A DNA stretch of 64,000 nucleotides from Variovorax sp. 770b2 (GTDB lineage Bacteria > Pseudomonadota > Gammaproteobacteria > Burkholderiales > Burkholderiaceae_C): positions 1,583,796 through 1,647,795 of the forward strand of contig NZ_FOXJ01000001.1 in NCBI RefSeq assembly GCF_900115685.1, written 5' to 3'. The position numbers were made by a program, and so were the translations under genes. The notes under the pieces were generated by a model that made no database searches, was not told where the DNA came from, and saw only the letters and a program-made list of their open reading frames with translations. Below are positions 1 through 8,701 of this stretch, in pieces. Within the stretch, counting starts at the first letter, position 1, and the number at the start of each line of letters is the position of its first letter.

Positions 1-2002
1 CCGGACCGAAACGCCACAGCGCATGGTTCGCGTGCCCGCCCGCCGCCGCATCGATGCGGGCCCGGTGCGAGTAGCTGCGCCAGTACTGGTGGATGCCCGC
101 CTGGCCGATCGGGAGGTTGTAGGTCTCGTCGTAGGCGCGAAGGTCGATCGTCGCCACCTTGGCGAGGTTGGCGCCGGGCGAGACCAGCCCCGCGCGGTAG
201 GCGATCGACAGCGAATCGGCGTCCGCCACGGCGCGCGCGGTGGAGAGGTTGCCGTCCGTGTCCGAGCCGCCGACCTTCTCGTTGAGCGTGACGAACTCCT
301 CGGCGGAGATCGCACCCGACTTCAGCGCCCTGAGCCCGTACTGGATGCCCACGTTGTCCATGTTGCTCAGCCCGCGCACGCCGCTGGGCGCGAGCGCGTT
401 CGCCGTCGTGCCGTAGACGCTCGATGCGCCGTCCGTGATGCCGCAGCGCGGCCCGGTGGGATTGGCCGCGGGGTCGTAGACCAGGGAGGCCGGGAGCTGG
501 CAGTTGTTGGTCGGCGCACCGGTCGGCACGATCGCGCCGGTGGCGTTGTCGGCCACGCCCAGCGGCGTGTAGTTGCCGGCTTTGAGGAGCCCGCCGAAGA
601 AGGTGAGCCACCCATGGCAGGCGGTGTGGTCCAGGTGCCCATTGATCGCCTTCTTCTTCGCGTTGACCTGTGCCGGGTTCGAGCCCGCCTGCAAGGCCGT
701 CCACGCAGGCGACTGGTAGAAGTTGACCAGCTGCACGCAGTCCATCACCTCCATCGCCGTCGTCTCGGAGTCGGCGAAATCGACGCCCAGCTGCGTGCCG
801 TCGATCACGCCGGGAAGCAGCGAAGCCACGCTGTTCTGGTTGATCGCACCGCCCGAGCCGCCGTTGCCCATCATGTAGAGCACCTCGCCGTAGCTGTCGA
901 TGACGTGCTCCTTCATCATGAGCGTCGTCTCGGCGACCAGGTAGCGGTTTCCGTTGAGCTGGGAGTCGGTCATGCTGTTGTCCACGACCATGAAGCCGCG
1001 CGAGAGCGCCGCATCGTCGGCCCAGTTCTGCGACGAGCGGAACTGCAGCCGCGGAAAGCCCGTGCCCGCGCCGAAGGAGTAAAGGAGCTTGCGGTTCCAT
1101 TGGGGCTGCGGAGTGGTCGCGGTCCAGGGCGCCGCCGGGTCGAACAGCACGGCGATGTCATAGATGCCGCGGTTGATCGTGCCGCGCTCCACGCGAACGA
1201 TGTAGGGCACCTTTGCACCGGTCGTCGTGGTGGTGCTCGCGACCGCCGATGCGGACGTGGTGCCGGCCACGTAGGGCTGCAGGCACGAGTTGGCCGGCGT
1301 CGACGGAACAGGGCCGCCCGCGGCGGCGGGGCTGGGGTCGGGCAATACGAACGAGCAGCCGCCATCACCCGGCGCCGCCGTCACAGGAGTGAGGGTGCGA
1401 TAGAAGAGCTTGAACTCGGTGGCGATGCTGCACTGCGCATCGGTGGCGCTGGTCGAGAGGCCGCTGGCGTTCGACGCAGGCGTCGCCCCCGCGCCGGCCA
1501 TGGGCGCTGGCGTGGCGCAGACGTAGGGCGTGAACTGCGTGCTCGACAGCACCGGACCGCTGCGCGGCGCGTTGACGACCGTGAGCGTGGCTTCGCGGCT
1601 CAGCTTGGTGCTCGCCTTGATCGTGTTCGATCCCACCGCCAGGCCGGTGGCAAGCCCGGTGATGCGGCCGTCGGCACGCTTGGCGAACGCACCGGTGATG
1701 TCGCTGCCGTTCAGCGTGACTTTCAGGCCGCCGGCGTTGCCGCCTTCGGGAATCAGCTCGACCAGCACATCGCCGCCGCTGACCAGGTCGGCGCGGGTCG
1801 AGAGCGTGCGTACTTCCATATGGCCCGTAGCGCCACCGTCGCCGCCGCTGCCACCACCGCCGCCATTCCCGAAGTTCCAGGGGAACCCGCCACCGCCACC
1901 ACCGCCGCCGCAAGCGGCAAGCAGCAGGGACAGGCTCGCCGTCGAACCGGCCAGGCGCATCTGTCGGGGAAAGCGCATCGGCGCGCGCGTCGGTCTTGTC
2001 AT
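1..2002 (-). CDS. Gly-rich lipoprotein, DUF6351-like (3' end outside window)
   Basis: The gene enters from the left edge, so its C-terminus is missing; about 667 codons are visible without a stop. The ATG at 2002-2000 follows a good ribosome binding site (AGGAGA, 6 nt upstream). Residues 1-31 form a lipoprotein signal peptide ending in a lipobox (LLLAAC, Cys31). A run of eight glycines and a Gly/Ser linker follow, then a beta-rich segment and a long domain with the strings NRGIYDIAVLFDP and MGNGGSGGAI. The latter resembles an alpha/beta-hydrolase nucleophile elbow. The length and style match the DUF6351 proteins common in Burkholderiales, whose function is unknown; a secreted esterase or oligomer hydrolase is an inference only. 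It should be anchored in the outer membrane. The family name is from memory and less certain than the lipoprotein call. Confidence 0.65.
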   Translation of the reverse strand, partial: MTRPTRAPMRFPRQMRLAGSTASLSLLLAACGGGGGGGGFPWNFGNGGGGGSGGDGGATGHMEVRTLSTRADLVSGGDVLVELIPEGGNAGGLKVTLNGSDITGAFAKRADGRITGLATGLAVGSNTIKASTKLSREATLTVVNAPRSGPVLSSTQFTPYVCATPAPMAGAGATPASNASGLSTSATDAQCSIATEFKLFYRTLTPVTAAPGDGGCSFVLPDPSPAAAGGPVPSTPANSCLQPYVAGTTSASAVASTTTTTGAKVPYIVRVERGTINRGIYDIAVLFDPAAPWTATTPQPQWNRKLLYSFGAGTGFPRLQFRSSQNWADDAALSRGFMVVDNSMTDSQLNGNRYLVAETTLMMKEHVIDSYGEVLYMMGNGGSGGAINQNSVASLLPGVIDGTQLGVDFADSETTAMEVMDCVQLVNFYQSPAWTALQAGSNPAQVNAKKKAINGHLDHTACHGWLTFFGGLLKAGNYTPLGVADNATGAIVPTGAPTNNCQLPASLVYDPAANPTGPRCGITDGASSVYGTTANALAPSGVRGLSNMDNVGIQYGLRALKSGAISAEEFVTLNEKVGGSDTDGNLSTARAVADADSLSIAYRAGLVSPGANLAKVATIDLRAYDETYNLPIGQAGIHQYWRSYSHRARIDAAAGGHANHALWRFGP

Positions 2003-2194
2003 GGTTTGTCTCCTGTCCTGCACTGCAGCGCACGCCTTTCGGGCCGGCCGGCCCGAACGAGGCGGCGCGCGCCTTGGACATGGAGATTCTTGGACGACCC
2101 GGCGCCGCCCGTCCTATCCTGGCGATGCCATCCGCATGACTTTCGGGACGCCCGAGGGTTTGCCCCCGGGGCGGGTCTCTACCGGTTCACGGGC

Positions 2195-2725
2195 TCATCG
2201 CATCGCATCGCCGCGTTCGCGCAGCACCCAGGGCGTGGCCAGCAGCGCCAGCAGCCGCACCAGCGCAATCTCCTCTGGCATCCAGCGCGCCCGGGCGCCC
2301 AGCACGTTGAAGGTCGCGGCGCACCGGCCGTCTTCCAGCAGCGGCACGTTCACCACGGCGCGCAGGCCCAGCGCGGCGATGAGCGCGTGGTCGTCGAACA
2401 CTTCGGCCAGGGCCTTGTCGCCTTCGCCGATGAAGACCTCGGCGCGCACGACCAGTTGCCGCGTCCACGGCGTGAGCGTCTTGCGCTTGCGGCCGGCCAC
2501 CGGGTAGGCCTGCGGATTGGAGGACCACAGGCGCTGCAACTGCACTTCGTCCGGCGGATCGTTCGAGGTCGTCGCGTTCAGGTTCACCGTGAGCAGGCCC
2601 GGGCCGAGCAGCGCGAGTCGCGCCGTCTCGATGTGCGCCATCGCGGCATCGAAGGCGGTGGCGCGCGACAGCGTGTCGCAGAGCGGCACGCACACCGCCA
2701 GGGGCAGCACGTCCACGTCAGTCAA
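2195..2725 (-). CDS. GAF domain-containing protein
   Basis: A 176-residue cytoplasmic protein that appears to be a single GAF domain. Recognisable features are LTVNLNATTSNDPPDEVQL and the later GLRAVVNVPLL and CAATFNVLGARARW strands, typical of the small-molecule-binding GAF fold seen in Burkholderiales metabolite operons. The likely start is TTG at 2725-2723, which overlaps the stop of the upstream receptor gene by 8 nt and has GGGGA about 7 nt upstream. GTG at 2716-2714 is an alternative. It is the last gene of the operon with the gamma-glutamyltransferase-like and Bug receptor genes. It might sense the compound handled by those two proteins, but no ligand can be read from the sequence. Confidence 0.8.
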   Translation of the reverse strand: MTDVDVLPLAVCVPLCDTLSRATAFDAAMAHIETARLALLGPGLLTVNLNATTSNDPPDEVQLQRLWSSNPQAYPVAGRKRKTLTPWTRQLVVRAEVFIGEGDKALAEVFDDHALIAALGLRAVVNVPLLEDGRCAATFNVLGARARWMPEEIALVRLLALLATPWVLRERGDAMR

Positions 2726-3683
2726 GCTTGATCCCCAGGTCCTTGATGATCTTGTCGTAGCGCTGGGTGTCCTTGCGGAGCGACGTGGCCAGCTGCTCGG
2801 GCGTGCTCTTGACCAGCTCGACGCCCATCGAATCCATGCGGGCGCGAACCTCGGGCACGGCCAGTGCCTTGTTGATCTCGCTGTTCAGGCGCGTGACCAG
2901 TTCGGCGGGCATGCCCGCCGGCCCGAACGCGGCGTACCAGACGCTCATCTCGTAGCCCGGCAGCGTCTCGGCGACGGTGGGCGTGTCGGGCAGCAGCGAG
3001 GAGCGCTTGGGCTCGGTCACGGCCAGGAGGCGCAGCTTGCCCGCCTTCACGTGCGGCAGCGTCTGCGTGCCGGCGGAGAACAGCACCTGGGTCTGGTTGC
3101 CCACGGTGTCCAGCACGGCCGGCGCGCCGCCCTTGTAGGGCACGTGCAGCATGTCGATGCCGGCGGCCTTCTTGAACATCTCGGCGCTCAGGTGGTTGGT
3201 GGAACCGCCGCCGGCCGAGGCATACGCGAGCTTGCCAGGGTTGGCCTTGGCATATGCGATGAACTCGCGCAGGTTCTTGGCCGGCACCGAAGGATTGATC
3301 ACCATCGTGTTGATCACGTTGGCCACCAGCGCGATGGGCGTGAAGTCGTCCGTGCCGTTGAAGGGCATGCCGGGCATCAGCGTCGGGTTCATCGCATGGG
3401 TGCTCATCGAACCGATCAGCAACGTGTAGCCGTCGGGCTTGGCCTTGGCGACGAAGTTCGAGCCGATGTTGCCGGAGGCACCCACCCGGTTGTCCACGAC
3501 GACGGGCTGCCCCATCGACTTGGTGAGCTGCTCGGCGATGGCGCGCGCCAGGATGTCGGTGGAGCCGCCCGCGGCCCAGGGGACGATCAGCGTGATCGGC
3601 TTCTCGGGGTAGGCGGCGAGGCCGGCCTGCGCGGTGCAGGTGAGGGCCAGCAGAAGCAGGCCGCGCAAGACGCGTTGGAACAT
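2718..3683 (-). CDS. Bug-family tripartite tricarboxylate transporter substrate-binding protein
   Basis: A 321-residue periplasmic solute receptor. A signal peptide (residues 1 to about 23, MFQRVLRGLLLLALTCTAQA) is followed by the family hallmark YPEKPITLIVPWAAGGSTD, then DNRVGASGNIG, and later DMLHVPYKGGAPAVLD and the AFGPAGMPAELVTRLN segment. Bug (TctC) receptors are abundant in Burkholderiales and bind carboxylates or amides, usually for TctAB-type permeases encoded elsewhere; no permease gene is in this window. The ATG at 3683-3681 was chosen because the signal peptide starts there; the frame stays open further upstream only by chance. It lies 44 nt downstream of the gamma-glutamyltransferase-like gene and overlaps the GAF gene, so the three probably form one transcript. 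The ligand may be a product or substrate of that hydrolase. Confidence 0.93.
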   Translation of the reverse strand: MFQRVLRGLLLLALTCTAQAGLAAYPEKPITLIVPWAAGGSTDILARAIAEQLTKSMGQPVVVDNRVGASGNIGSNFVAKAKPDGYTLLIGSMSTHAMNPTLMPGMPFNGTDDFTPIALVANVINTMVINPSVPAKNLREFIAYAKANPGKLAYASAGGGSTNHLSAEMFKKAAGIDMLHVPYKGGAPAVLDTVGNQTQVLFSAGTQTLPHVKAGKLRLLAVTEPKRSSLLPDTPTVAETLPGYEMSVWYAAFGPAGMPAELVTRLNSEINKALAVPEVRARMDSMGVELVKSTPEQLATSLRKDTQRYDKIIKDLGIKLD

Positions 3684-3727
3684 GGTGATGAGGTCCTTGG
3701 AACGAAGATGAAAAAAGCGCCGGCCGA

Positions 3728-5563
3728 TCAACGGCCCACGGCATAGCCCTGCATGCCGCGCGGATTGGCACCGGCGCGCAGCAGCAGCCGGCCTTGGGCA
3801 TCGCGCTCGCGGCTGCAGGCGGACATGCGACTTTCGGACCAGGCATCGCCGACCTGCACGCGGTGGCCCATCGCGCGCAGCGCCTCGAGCGTCTCGGGCT
3901 CGAAGCGCGATTCCAGCGTGAGCGTGTTGAGCGTGGTCTGGCGCGGCCAGAACGAACTGGGCGCGTGCTTGACGTGCCAGGCCGGCGCGTCGATGGCCTG
4001 CTGCAGGTTCAGGCCGTGCACCGCATGGCGCAGGAAGAAACCGACCGACCACTGGTCCTGCTGGTCGCCGCCGGGCGTGCCGAACGCCATGTACGGCTGG
4101 CCGTCGCGCAGCGCCATCGACGGCGACAGCGTGGTGCAGGGCGCGACGCGCGGCTCCACGGAGCCGGGCAGGCCCTCGTCCAGCCAGCTCATCTGCAGCC
4201 GCGTGTTCAGTGCGAAGCCCAGCGCCGGAATCGTCGGGCTGGACGACAGCCAGCCGCCCGAAGGCGTGGCCGCGACCATGTTGCCGTGCCGGTCGATCAC
4301 GTCGATGTGGCAGGTGTCGCCCACGAAGATCTCGCGCTCGGCCCATTCGGCGACCGGCGGCAGCGCGGCGAAGGTGGGCTCGCCGATGCCGAAGCGCGTG
4401 TCGGCGGTGCGCAGCGTTCGTGCGCTCACGTCCAGGTCAGGCAGGCGCGGCGCGAGGTCCAGGGGCGCGCCGGGCCGCAGCACCTCGGACGCACGTTGCA
4501 GATCGACCATGGCCCAGCGCTCGCGCAGGTACGCGTCCGACAGCAGCGCCTCTTGCGCATCGCCGCGCGCACCGGACGCCGTGCCGTACCACGCGAGGCG
4601 GTCGGCCAGCGCGAGCTTGGCGGCTTCGGTGATGCGATGCACGAAGCCCGCCGAGCCGGGCACGTGGTGCTCCAGGCCCGCGTGGCGCAGCATGCCCAGC
4701 TGCTGAAGGAAGGCCGGGCCCTGGCTCCAGAAGCCGCACTTGGCGACCGTGTAGCGCCCGAACTCGGCCGTGAGCGGCGCCTCGGCTGCGACGCGCCATT
4801 CGGCCATGTCGTCCAGGCGCAGCAGGCCGGCATGCGCCTCGCCGCTGCTGTCGCGCACGGTGGTGTTGCGGCAGTAGCGATCGATCTCGCGCGCGACGAA
4901 GCCCAGCTGCCAGGTGCGGATCGCCGCATCGATCACGCCGGTGCGGCCGCTGCCTTCGCGCTCGGCCGTCTCCACGACGCGGCTGTAGGTCGCGGCCAGC
5001 GCCGGCAGCCGGAACAGCGAGCCGGGCTGCGGCAGCTTGCCGCCGGGCAGCCACACCTGGGCCGACGCGTGCCAGTGTTCCAGGAAGAGTCCGCGCACCG
5101 CCAGGATCGCTTCGGCAACCCGTGGCGCGAGCGGAAAGCCTTCGCGCGCATAGCCGATCGCCGGTGCCAGCACCTCGGCCAGCGACCACGTGCCGTGCTC
5201 GCGCAGCAGGGTGAGCCAGGCAGAAAAGGCGCCCGGCACCGTGGCCCCCAGGAGGCCGATGCCCGGCACCTGCTCGAAGCCAAGGGCGCGGAAGGTCGAG
5301 GCGGTGGCGTCGGCCGGCGCGCAGCCTTGTCCGCGCAGGGCGTGCATGCGCTGCTCGCGCTCGCTCCACAGCAGGATCGGCGCCTCGCCGCCGGGGCCGT
5401 TGAGATGCGGCTCCACCACCTGCAGCACGAAGCCGCCCGCCACGGCGGCGTCGAAGGCGTTGCCGCCGCGCTCCAGCACGCCCATCGCGGTCTGCGAGGC
5501 CAGCCAGTGGGTCGATGAGGCGACGCCGAAGGTGCCGGCGATTTCAGGGCGGGTGGTGAACAT
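3728..5563 (-). CDS. Gamma-glutamyltransferase family protein
   Basis: A 611-residue member of the Ntn-hydrolase GGT family, which cleaves or transfers gamma-glutamyl (or related acyl) groups after autocatalytic self-cleavage. Visible family features are GGNAFDAAVAGGFVLQVVEP near the N-terminus, NGPGGEA, and GDTCHIDVIDRHGNMVA near residue 415, where the Thr of DTCH aligns with the catalytic Thr that starts the small subunit. A further element is MALRDGQPYMAFGTPGGD. The usual Thr-Thr-His is Thr-Cys-His here, as in the divergent bacterial branch often of unknown substrate. No signal peptide is obvious, so it is probably cytoplasmic. The start at 5563 gives the canonical MFTTRPEIAGTFGVAS N-terminus; an ATG at 5620 in frame would run into the candidate LysR operator. 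First gene of the operon with the Bug receptor, divergent from lysR. Confidence 0.9.
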   Translation of the reverse strand: MFTTRPEIAGTFGVASSTHWLASQTAMGVLERGGNAFDAAVAGGFVLQVVEPHLNGPGGEAPILLWSEREQRMHALRGQGCAPADATASTFRALGFEQVPGIGLLGATVPGAFSAWLTLLREHGTWSLAEVLAPAIGYAREGFPLAPRVAEAILAVRGLFLEHWHASAQVWLPGGKLPQPGSLFRLPALAATYSRVVETAEREGSGRTGVIDAAIRTWQLGFVAREIDRYCRNTTVRDSSGEAHAGLLRLDDMAEWRVAAEAPLTAEFGRYTVAKCGFWSQGPAFLQQLGMLRHAGLEHHVPGSAGFVHRITEAAKLALADRLAWYGTASGARGDAQEALLSDAYLRERWAMVDLQRASEVLRPGAPLDLAPRLPDLDVSARTLRTADTRFGIGEPTFAALPPVAEWAEREIFVGDTCHIDVIDRHGNMVAATPSGGWLSSSPTIPALGFALNTRLQMSWLDEGLPGSVEPRVAPCTTLSPSMALRDGQPYMAFGTPGGDQQDQWSVGFFLRHAVHGLNLQQAIDAPAWHVKHAPSSFWPRQTTLNTLTLESRFEPETLEALRAMGHRVQVGDAWSESRMSACSRERDAQGRLLLRAGANPRGMQGYAVGR

Positions 5564-5609
5564 GCGGCCGAGTGTAGGAACACCGGATAGCCAGAAGCAC
5601 ATATTTGCT

Positions 5610-5625
5610 GATGAATGCATGCATC
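5610..5625. promoter_or_regulatory. Candidate LysR-type operator (palindrome)
   Basis: GATGAATGCATGCATC has GATG/CATC outer arms around an ATGCATGCAT core and fits the T-N11-A form of LysR-family sites. It sits in the 93-bp gap between the divergent gamma-glutamyltransferase-like and lysR starts, about 30 bp before lysR. Inference from position and symmetry only. Confidence 0.4.
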
Positions 5626-5656
5626 CATTGCTATGCCTCTCGCTTAGGATCGCCGC

Positions 5657-6598
5657 ATGTCAGCGCCGACGCTCCAGCACCTCACGCCGCGGCTCAAGCT
5701 GCGCCATTTCGCGCTTCTTGCCGAACTCGAACGGCAGCGCTCGGTCAGCCGCGCGGCCGAGCACCTTGGCCTCAGCCAGCCGACCGTCACGCGCGCGCTG
5801 GGCGAGATCGAGAACATCTTCATGACCCCGCTGTTCACCCGCAGCCGGCGCGGCCTGGAGCCCACGGCCGCGGGCCTCCTGGTGCTGGCGCGGGCCCGTG
5901 TGGCGCTGGCCGATGCGCAATCGCTGGGGCAGGACCTGGCCGCGCTCGGCACCGGGCTGCAGGGGCGGCTGCGCATCGGCGTGCTGCCTTTTCTTGCGCG
6001 CGCGACGCAGGATGCCGTCTGGCGGCACCTCCTGGCCGTGCGGCCGCGCCTGGGCTTCGTGGTCGAGGAGGCCACGACGCATGTGCTGGTGCAGGCGGTG
6101 CGCGCACGCACGCTGGACTGCGCGATCTGCCGCTTCACATCGGCCAGCGCCGAAGCAGGGCTGGCACAGGAGTTTCTCTACACGCAGGAGCCGCGCCTGG
6201 TGGTGTCGCGCGCGGCCGCGCAACGGCTGGCGCGGCGCGGGCTGGACTGGGAGGCCTTTGTTTCCCTGCACTGGATCTTTCCGCCGGAGGACACGCCGAT
6301 CCGCCAGATGATCCATTCGATCTTCGCCTCGGCGGGGCAGCCGGTGCCGGTTCCTCTGCTGGAGGCCTACGCGCAGAAGACGCTGGTCTCGGTGCTGCGG
6401 CACATGCCCGACGCGATCACCATCCTGCCCGACGACATCGCGCAGGAAGTGGCCGACGCGAGCGGCGCCCGCGTGATGCCGCAGCGCCTGCAATGGAACC
6501 TGCCGCCCGTGGGCGTGGTGCGGCTGCACGATGCCGCCAATGCGGTGATCGTGGATGAGATGACGAGAGCGCTGCAGGGCATTCGCCGCGGGGATTAG
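5657..6598 (+). CDS. LysR-family transcriptional regulator
   Basis: A 313-residue LysR protein. The N-terminal winged helix-turn-helix is clear (residues about 12-70: LKLRHFALLAELERQRSVS, AAEHLGLSQPTVTRALGEIE, then LFTRSRRGLEPTAAG). It is followed by a periplasmic-binding-protein-like effector domain starting near GRLRIGVLPFLARATQ. It is transcribed away from the gamma-glutamyltransferase-Bug-GAF operon with a 93-bp shared gap, the standard arrangement in which a LysR protein controls the divergent operon and itself in response to a pathway metabolite. The ATG at 5657 is the only start giving a full HTH. Its 3' end converges on the exonuclease III gene with a 38-bp gap. Confidence 0.95.
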   Translation: MSAPTLQHLTPRLKLRHFALLAELERQRSVSRAAEHLGLSQPTVTRALGEIENIFMTPLFTRSRRGLEPTAAGLLVLARARVALADAQSLGQDLAALGTGLQGRLRIGVLPFLARATQDAVWRHLLAVRPRLGFVVEEATTHVLVQAVRARTLDCAICRFTSASAEAGLAQEFLYTQEPRLVVSRAAAQRLARRGLDWEAFVSLHWIFPPEDTPIRQMIHSIFASAGQPVPVPLLEAYAQKTLVSVLRHMPDAITILPDDIAQEVADASGARVMPQRLQWNLPPVGVVRLHDAANAVIVDEMTRALQGIRRGD

Positions 6599-6636
6599 AT
6601 CCCGAGGCCGCAGCCTGTTTGCGCTTGAAGATGTGC

Positions 6637-7419
6637 CTACGCCGGGGGAATGTCGAGCTCGATCCAGGCCGGCGCATGGTCGCTCGCGCCGGTGCGCCCG
6701 CGCACGTCGCGGTCCACGCCGGCATTGCGAAGCATCGGCGCGAGTTCGGCGTTCAGCAGCAGATGGTCGATGCGAAGTCCGGCGTCGCGCGGATAGCGGT
6801 TGCGCCAGTAGGTCCAGAAGGTGAAGGGCACGCGGCCGGGATGGCTCGCGCGGATCGCGTCGGTCCAGCCTTGCTTGAGCAATTGCGCGAACGCCGCCCG
6901 GCTTTCGGGCTGCAGGAGCGCGTCGTCGCGCCACGAGGCCGGGTTGTAGATGTCGGCATCGGTCGGCACGACGTTGTAGTCGCCGGCCAGCACGACGGGC
7001 AGGCCGCTCGCGAAGAGTTTTTTCGCATGCCTGTTGAAGGCTTCGAACCACCGCAGCTTGTAGTCGAACTTCGGCCCCGGCTGCGGATTGCCGTTGGGAA
7101 GGTAGAGGCAGCCGATCAACACGCCATCGACCACCGCCTCGATGTAGCGGCTCTGCGTGTCGGCTTGCATGCCCGGCAGGCCGCGCCCGGTGTCGATCGG
7201 CTCTTTTCCGCGCGCAAGGATGGCGACACCGTTCCACGCGCGCTGCCCGTGCGCGACGATGCCGTAGCCCGCACTGCGGATCGCATCGACCGGCAGGTTG
7301 GCGTCGGGGCTCTTGAGCTCCTGCAGGCAGGCGACATCGGGCTTGGATTCGGCAAGCCATTCGAGCAGGCGGGCAAGGCGGCTGTTGATGCCGTTGACGT
7401 TGAATGTGGCGATCTTCAT
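6637..7419 (-). CDS. xth: Exodeoxyribonuclease III
   Basis: A 260-residue enzyme of the AP endonuclease/exonuclease III family, which nicks DNA at abasic sites and degrades 3' ends during base-excision repair in the cytoplasm. All active-site blocks are present: MKIATFNVNGINSR at the N-terminus (Asn7), CLQELKSPD (metal-binding Glu), YLPNGNPQPG, VLAGDYNVVPTDADIYNP (Asp and Asn), LRIDHLLLN (Asp-His) and GASDHAPAWIEL at the C-terminus (catalytic His). The length equals the family norm. The ATG at 7419 starts directly at the conserved first strand. It appears to be a single-gene unit, with no obvious Shine-Dalgarno sequence. Confident at family level; xth/exoA naming follows homology. Confidence 0.97.
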   Translation of the reverse strand: MKIATFNVNGINSRLARLLEWLAESKPDVACLQELKSPDANLPVDAIRSAGYGIVAHGQRAWNGVAILARGKEPIDTGRGLPGMQADTQSRYIEAVVDGVLIGCLYLPNGNPQPGPKFDYKLRWFEAFNRHAKKLFASGLPVVLAGDYNVVPTDADIYNPASWRDDALLQPESRAAFAQLLKQGWTDAIRASHPGRVPFTFWTYWRNRYPRDAGLRIDHLLLNAELAPMLRNAGVDRDVRGRTGASDHAPAWIELDIPPA

Positions 7420-7517
7420 CGTGTGGGCAGGCGGGGAGGGGGACGGGAAAGCGCGAAAGACGATGGCGAAATCTTCCGGCCTTCATCGCGCCGGTGCGGG
7501 CCGCGGTGGCAGGGCGC

Positions 7518-7832
7518 CTACCTGATGCGGTTCTCGATCGGATCGGCAGGCGGCCGCAAGACAAGCTCGAAGGCCGGACGCCGCCCGCGCTGCACCGGCG
7601 TGGTGGCCTCCGGCGCACCGGGCTGCGGCGATGCCGCGCCGAGCGTGCCCCACAGGCTGGCGAAACGAACGTCCGCTTCCTTGCGCAGCCTGGCGATCTG
7701 CTCGATGCGGTTGTCAGGAATGGCCAAGCGCCCGCCCTGCGTGCGCTGGTGAAGCTGATGGATGGCCGTGTAGGCGGCAGTTTCCGCCGCCATCCAGGCA
7801 AGGAATGCAGCAGGGGTGGGTTCTTCGGCCAT
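7518..7832 (-). CDS. Hypothetical protein
   Basis: A 104-residue protein that I do not recognise. The N-terminal two-thirds is helical and soluble (AAFLAWMAAETAAYTAIHQL, then EQIARLRKEADVRFASLW), and the C-terminal third is rich in Pro, Gly and Arg. The ATG near 7832 (MAEEPTPAAF) was chosen over the upstream TTG at 7880 because the extra 16 residues are Arg/Pro-rich and look non-coding. It lies 98 bp upstream of exonuclease III on the same strand and may share its transcript. No membrane segment or known motif is visible. The helix-plus-tail form could suit a small regulatory or partner protein, but nothing in the sequence fixes a role. Confidence 0.6.
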   Translation of the reverse strand: MAEEPTPAAFLAWMAAETAAYTAIHQLHQRTQGGRLAIPDNRIEQIARLRKEADVRFASLWGTLGAASPQPGAPEATTPVQRGRRPAFELVLRPPADPIENRIR

Positions 7833-7982
7833 CGGTGTCCTTCGGTGATGTCTTGGCGTGTCCGCGCGCGGCGTCATCAAATCTAGAAGCCTTCTCGCGG
7901 CGCCTTGTAGTCCGGCGCCGCCAAGGTGCGCCCGAATGCGCCGTCGTGGGGGTCGCGTGAAAGTGCGGCGCCCGGGTTGCCG

Positions 7983-8408
7983 TCAGCCGTCGGTCGGGTC
8001 GGCCTTCTCGTGGCCGCGTCGGCGGCGCTCGGCCCGCGTGCGCTCCAGCGTGGCGTGGCTTTCCCTGGCCGCGGCCTCACAACGCTCGTGCAGGGCGGTC
8101 AACTCGTGGTCGGTGAGCTTCTCGATGCCCATGAATTCGTTCTGGGCGTTGGAGGACCGGATCAGTTCGTCCAGCTTGGTCTGCAGCGCCACGCCGTCGC
8201 GGTTCTGCGTGTTCTGGATGAGGAACACCATGAGAAAGGTGACGATGGTCGTGCCCGTGTTGATGACCAACTGCCAGGTTTCCGAGAAGCCGAAGAACGG
8301 CCCGGCCACCGCCCACGCGATGACCACGGCCACGCACACCAGGAAGGTGAGCGGGCTCCCCGCGATGTGCGCGATCTTGTTGGCGAACGAGGCGAACAGG
8401 CGGTCCAT
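7983..8408 (-). CDS. Low-affinity iron permease family protein
   Basis: A 141-residue inner-membrane protein. MDRLFASFANKIAHIAGSP is followed by two hydrophobic helices (about residues 19-37 and 45-67) and the conserved FLIQNTQNRDGVALQTKLDE after the second helix. The C-terminus is charged and cytoplasmic (LTDHELTALHERCEA, then an Arg-rich tail). This is the pattern of the bacterial proteins assigned to the low-affinity iron permease family (Pfam Iron_permease). Iron transport has not been shown for most bacterial members, so the function is by family name. The ATG at 8408 has AAGGAGAG upstream; an in-frame start at 8522 would add 38 residues without family resemblance. It seems to be a single gene. 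Confidence 0.88.
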   Translation of the reverse strand: MDRLFASFANKIAHIAGSPLTFLVCVAVVIAWAVAGPFFGFSETWQLVINTGTTIVTFLMVFLIQNTQNRDGVALQTKLDELIRSSNAQNEFMGIEKLTDHELTALHERCEAAARESHATLERTRAERRRRGHEKADPTDG

Positions 8409-8701
8409 GAATGAAATCTCTCCTTGCGCTGAAGCTACGCGCAGGCATGCCGGCCGTGCGTCGTCCGGCGCCGCGAGAGGGACTTCATGGAGATGCTGCG
8501 CATGCGTGGGTGCGCGCGCCACGCATGGCGCGACCGAACGACGCCGGCGCTCGCCCAGTCAGGCATCGGCACCGAAGAGACATCCGGCGTCAATTCGCTG
8601 CCGGTCTTGCCGGCCTGCATGCAGGAGAGAAATCCAGGGGAAGCGCGCGTCGCCTGACCGCCGTGAGAAACAGCCTTCGCCGCACGCCTGTCCCCGATCG
8701 C
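8409..8701. other. Intergenic, no gene seen
   Basis: The 293 bp between the iron-permease-family start and the DUF1330 stop hold open frames on both strands, but none has a ribosome binding site or protein-like composition. It presumably carries the promoter of the iron-permease-family gene. No hairpin terminator with a T-run is visible. Confidence 0.5.

Noticed and set aside
23..2731. Plus-strand open frame of 902 codons
   Set aside because: Arg/Gly/Ala-rich with no motif; the minus strand carries a lipoprotein with signal peptide and a GAF gene in normal composition.
5564..5620. Longer N-terminus (19 residues) for the gamma-glutamyltransferase-like protein
   Set aside because: It would extend into the divergent operator, lacks a ribosome binding site, and adds residues unlike the family N-terminus.
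7883..8080. Minus-strand 65-codon frame before the iron-permease-family stop
   Set aside because: Largely overlaps the permease-family gene in another frame; no ribosome binding site and Arg/Pro-rich composition. The last 30 codons look somewhat protein-like but cannot be assigned.
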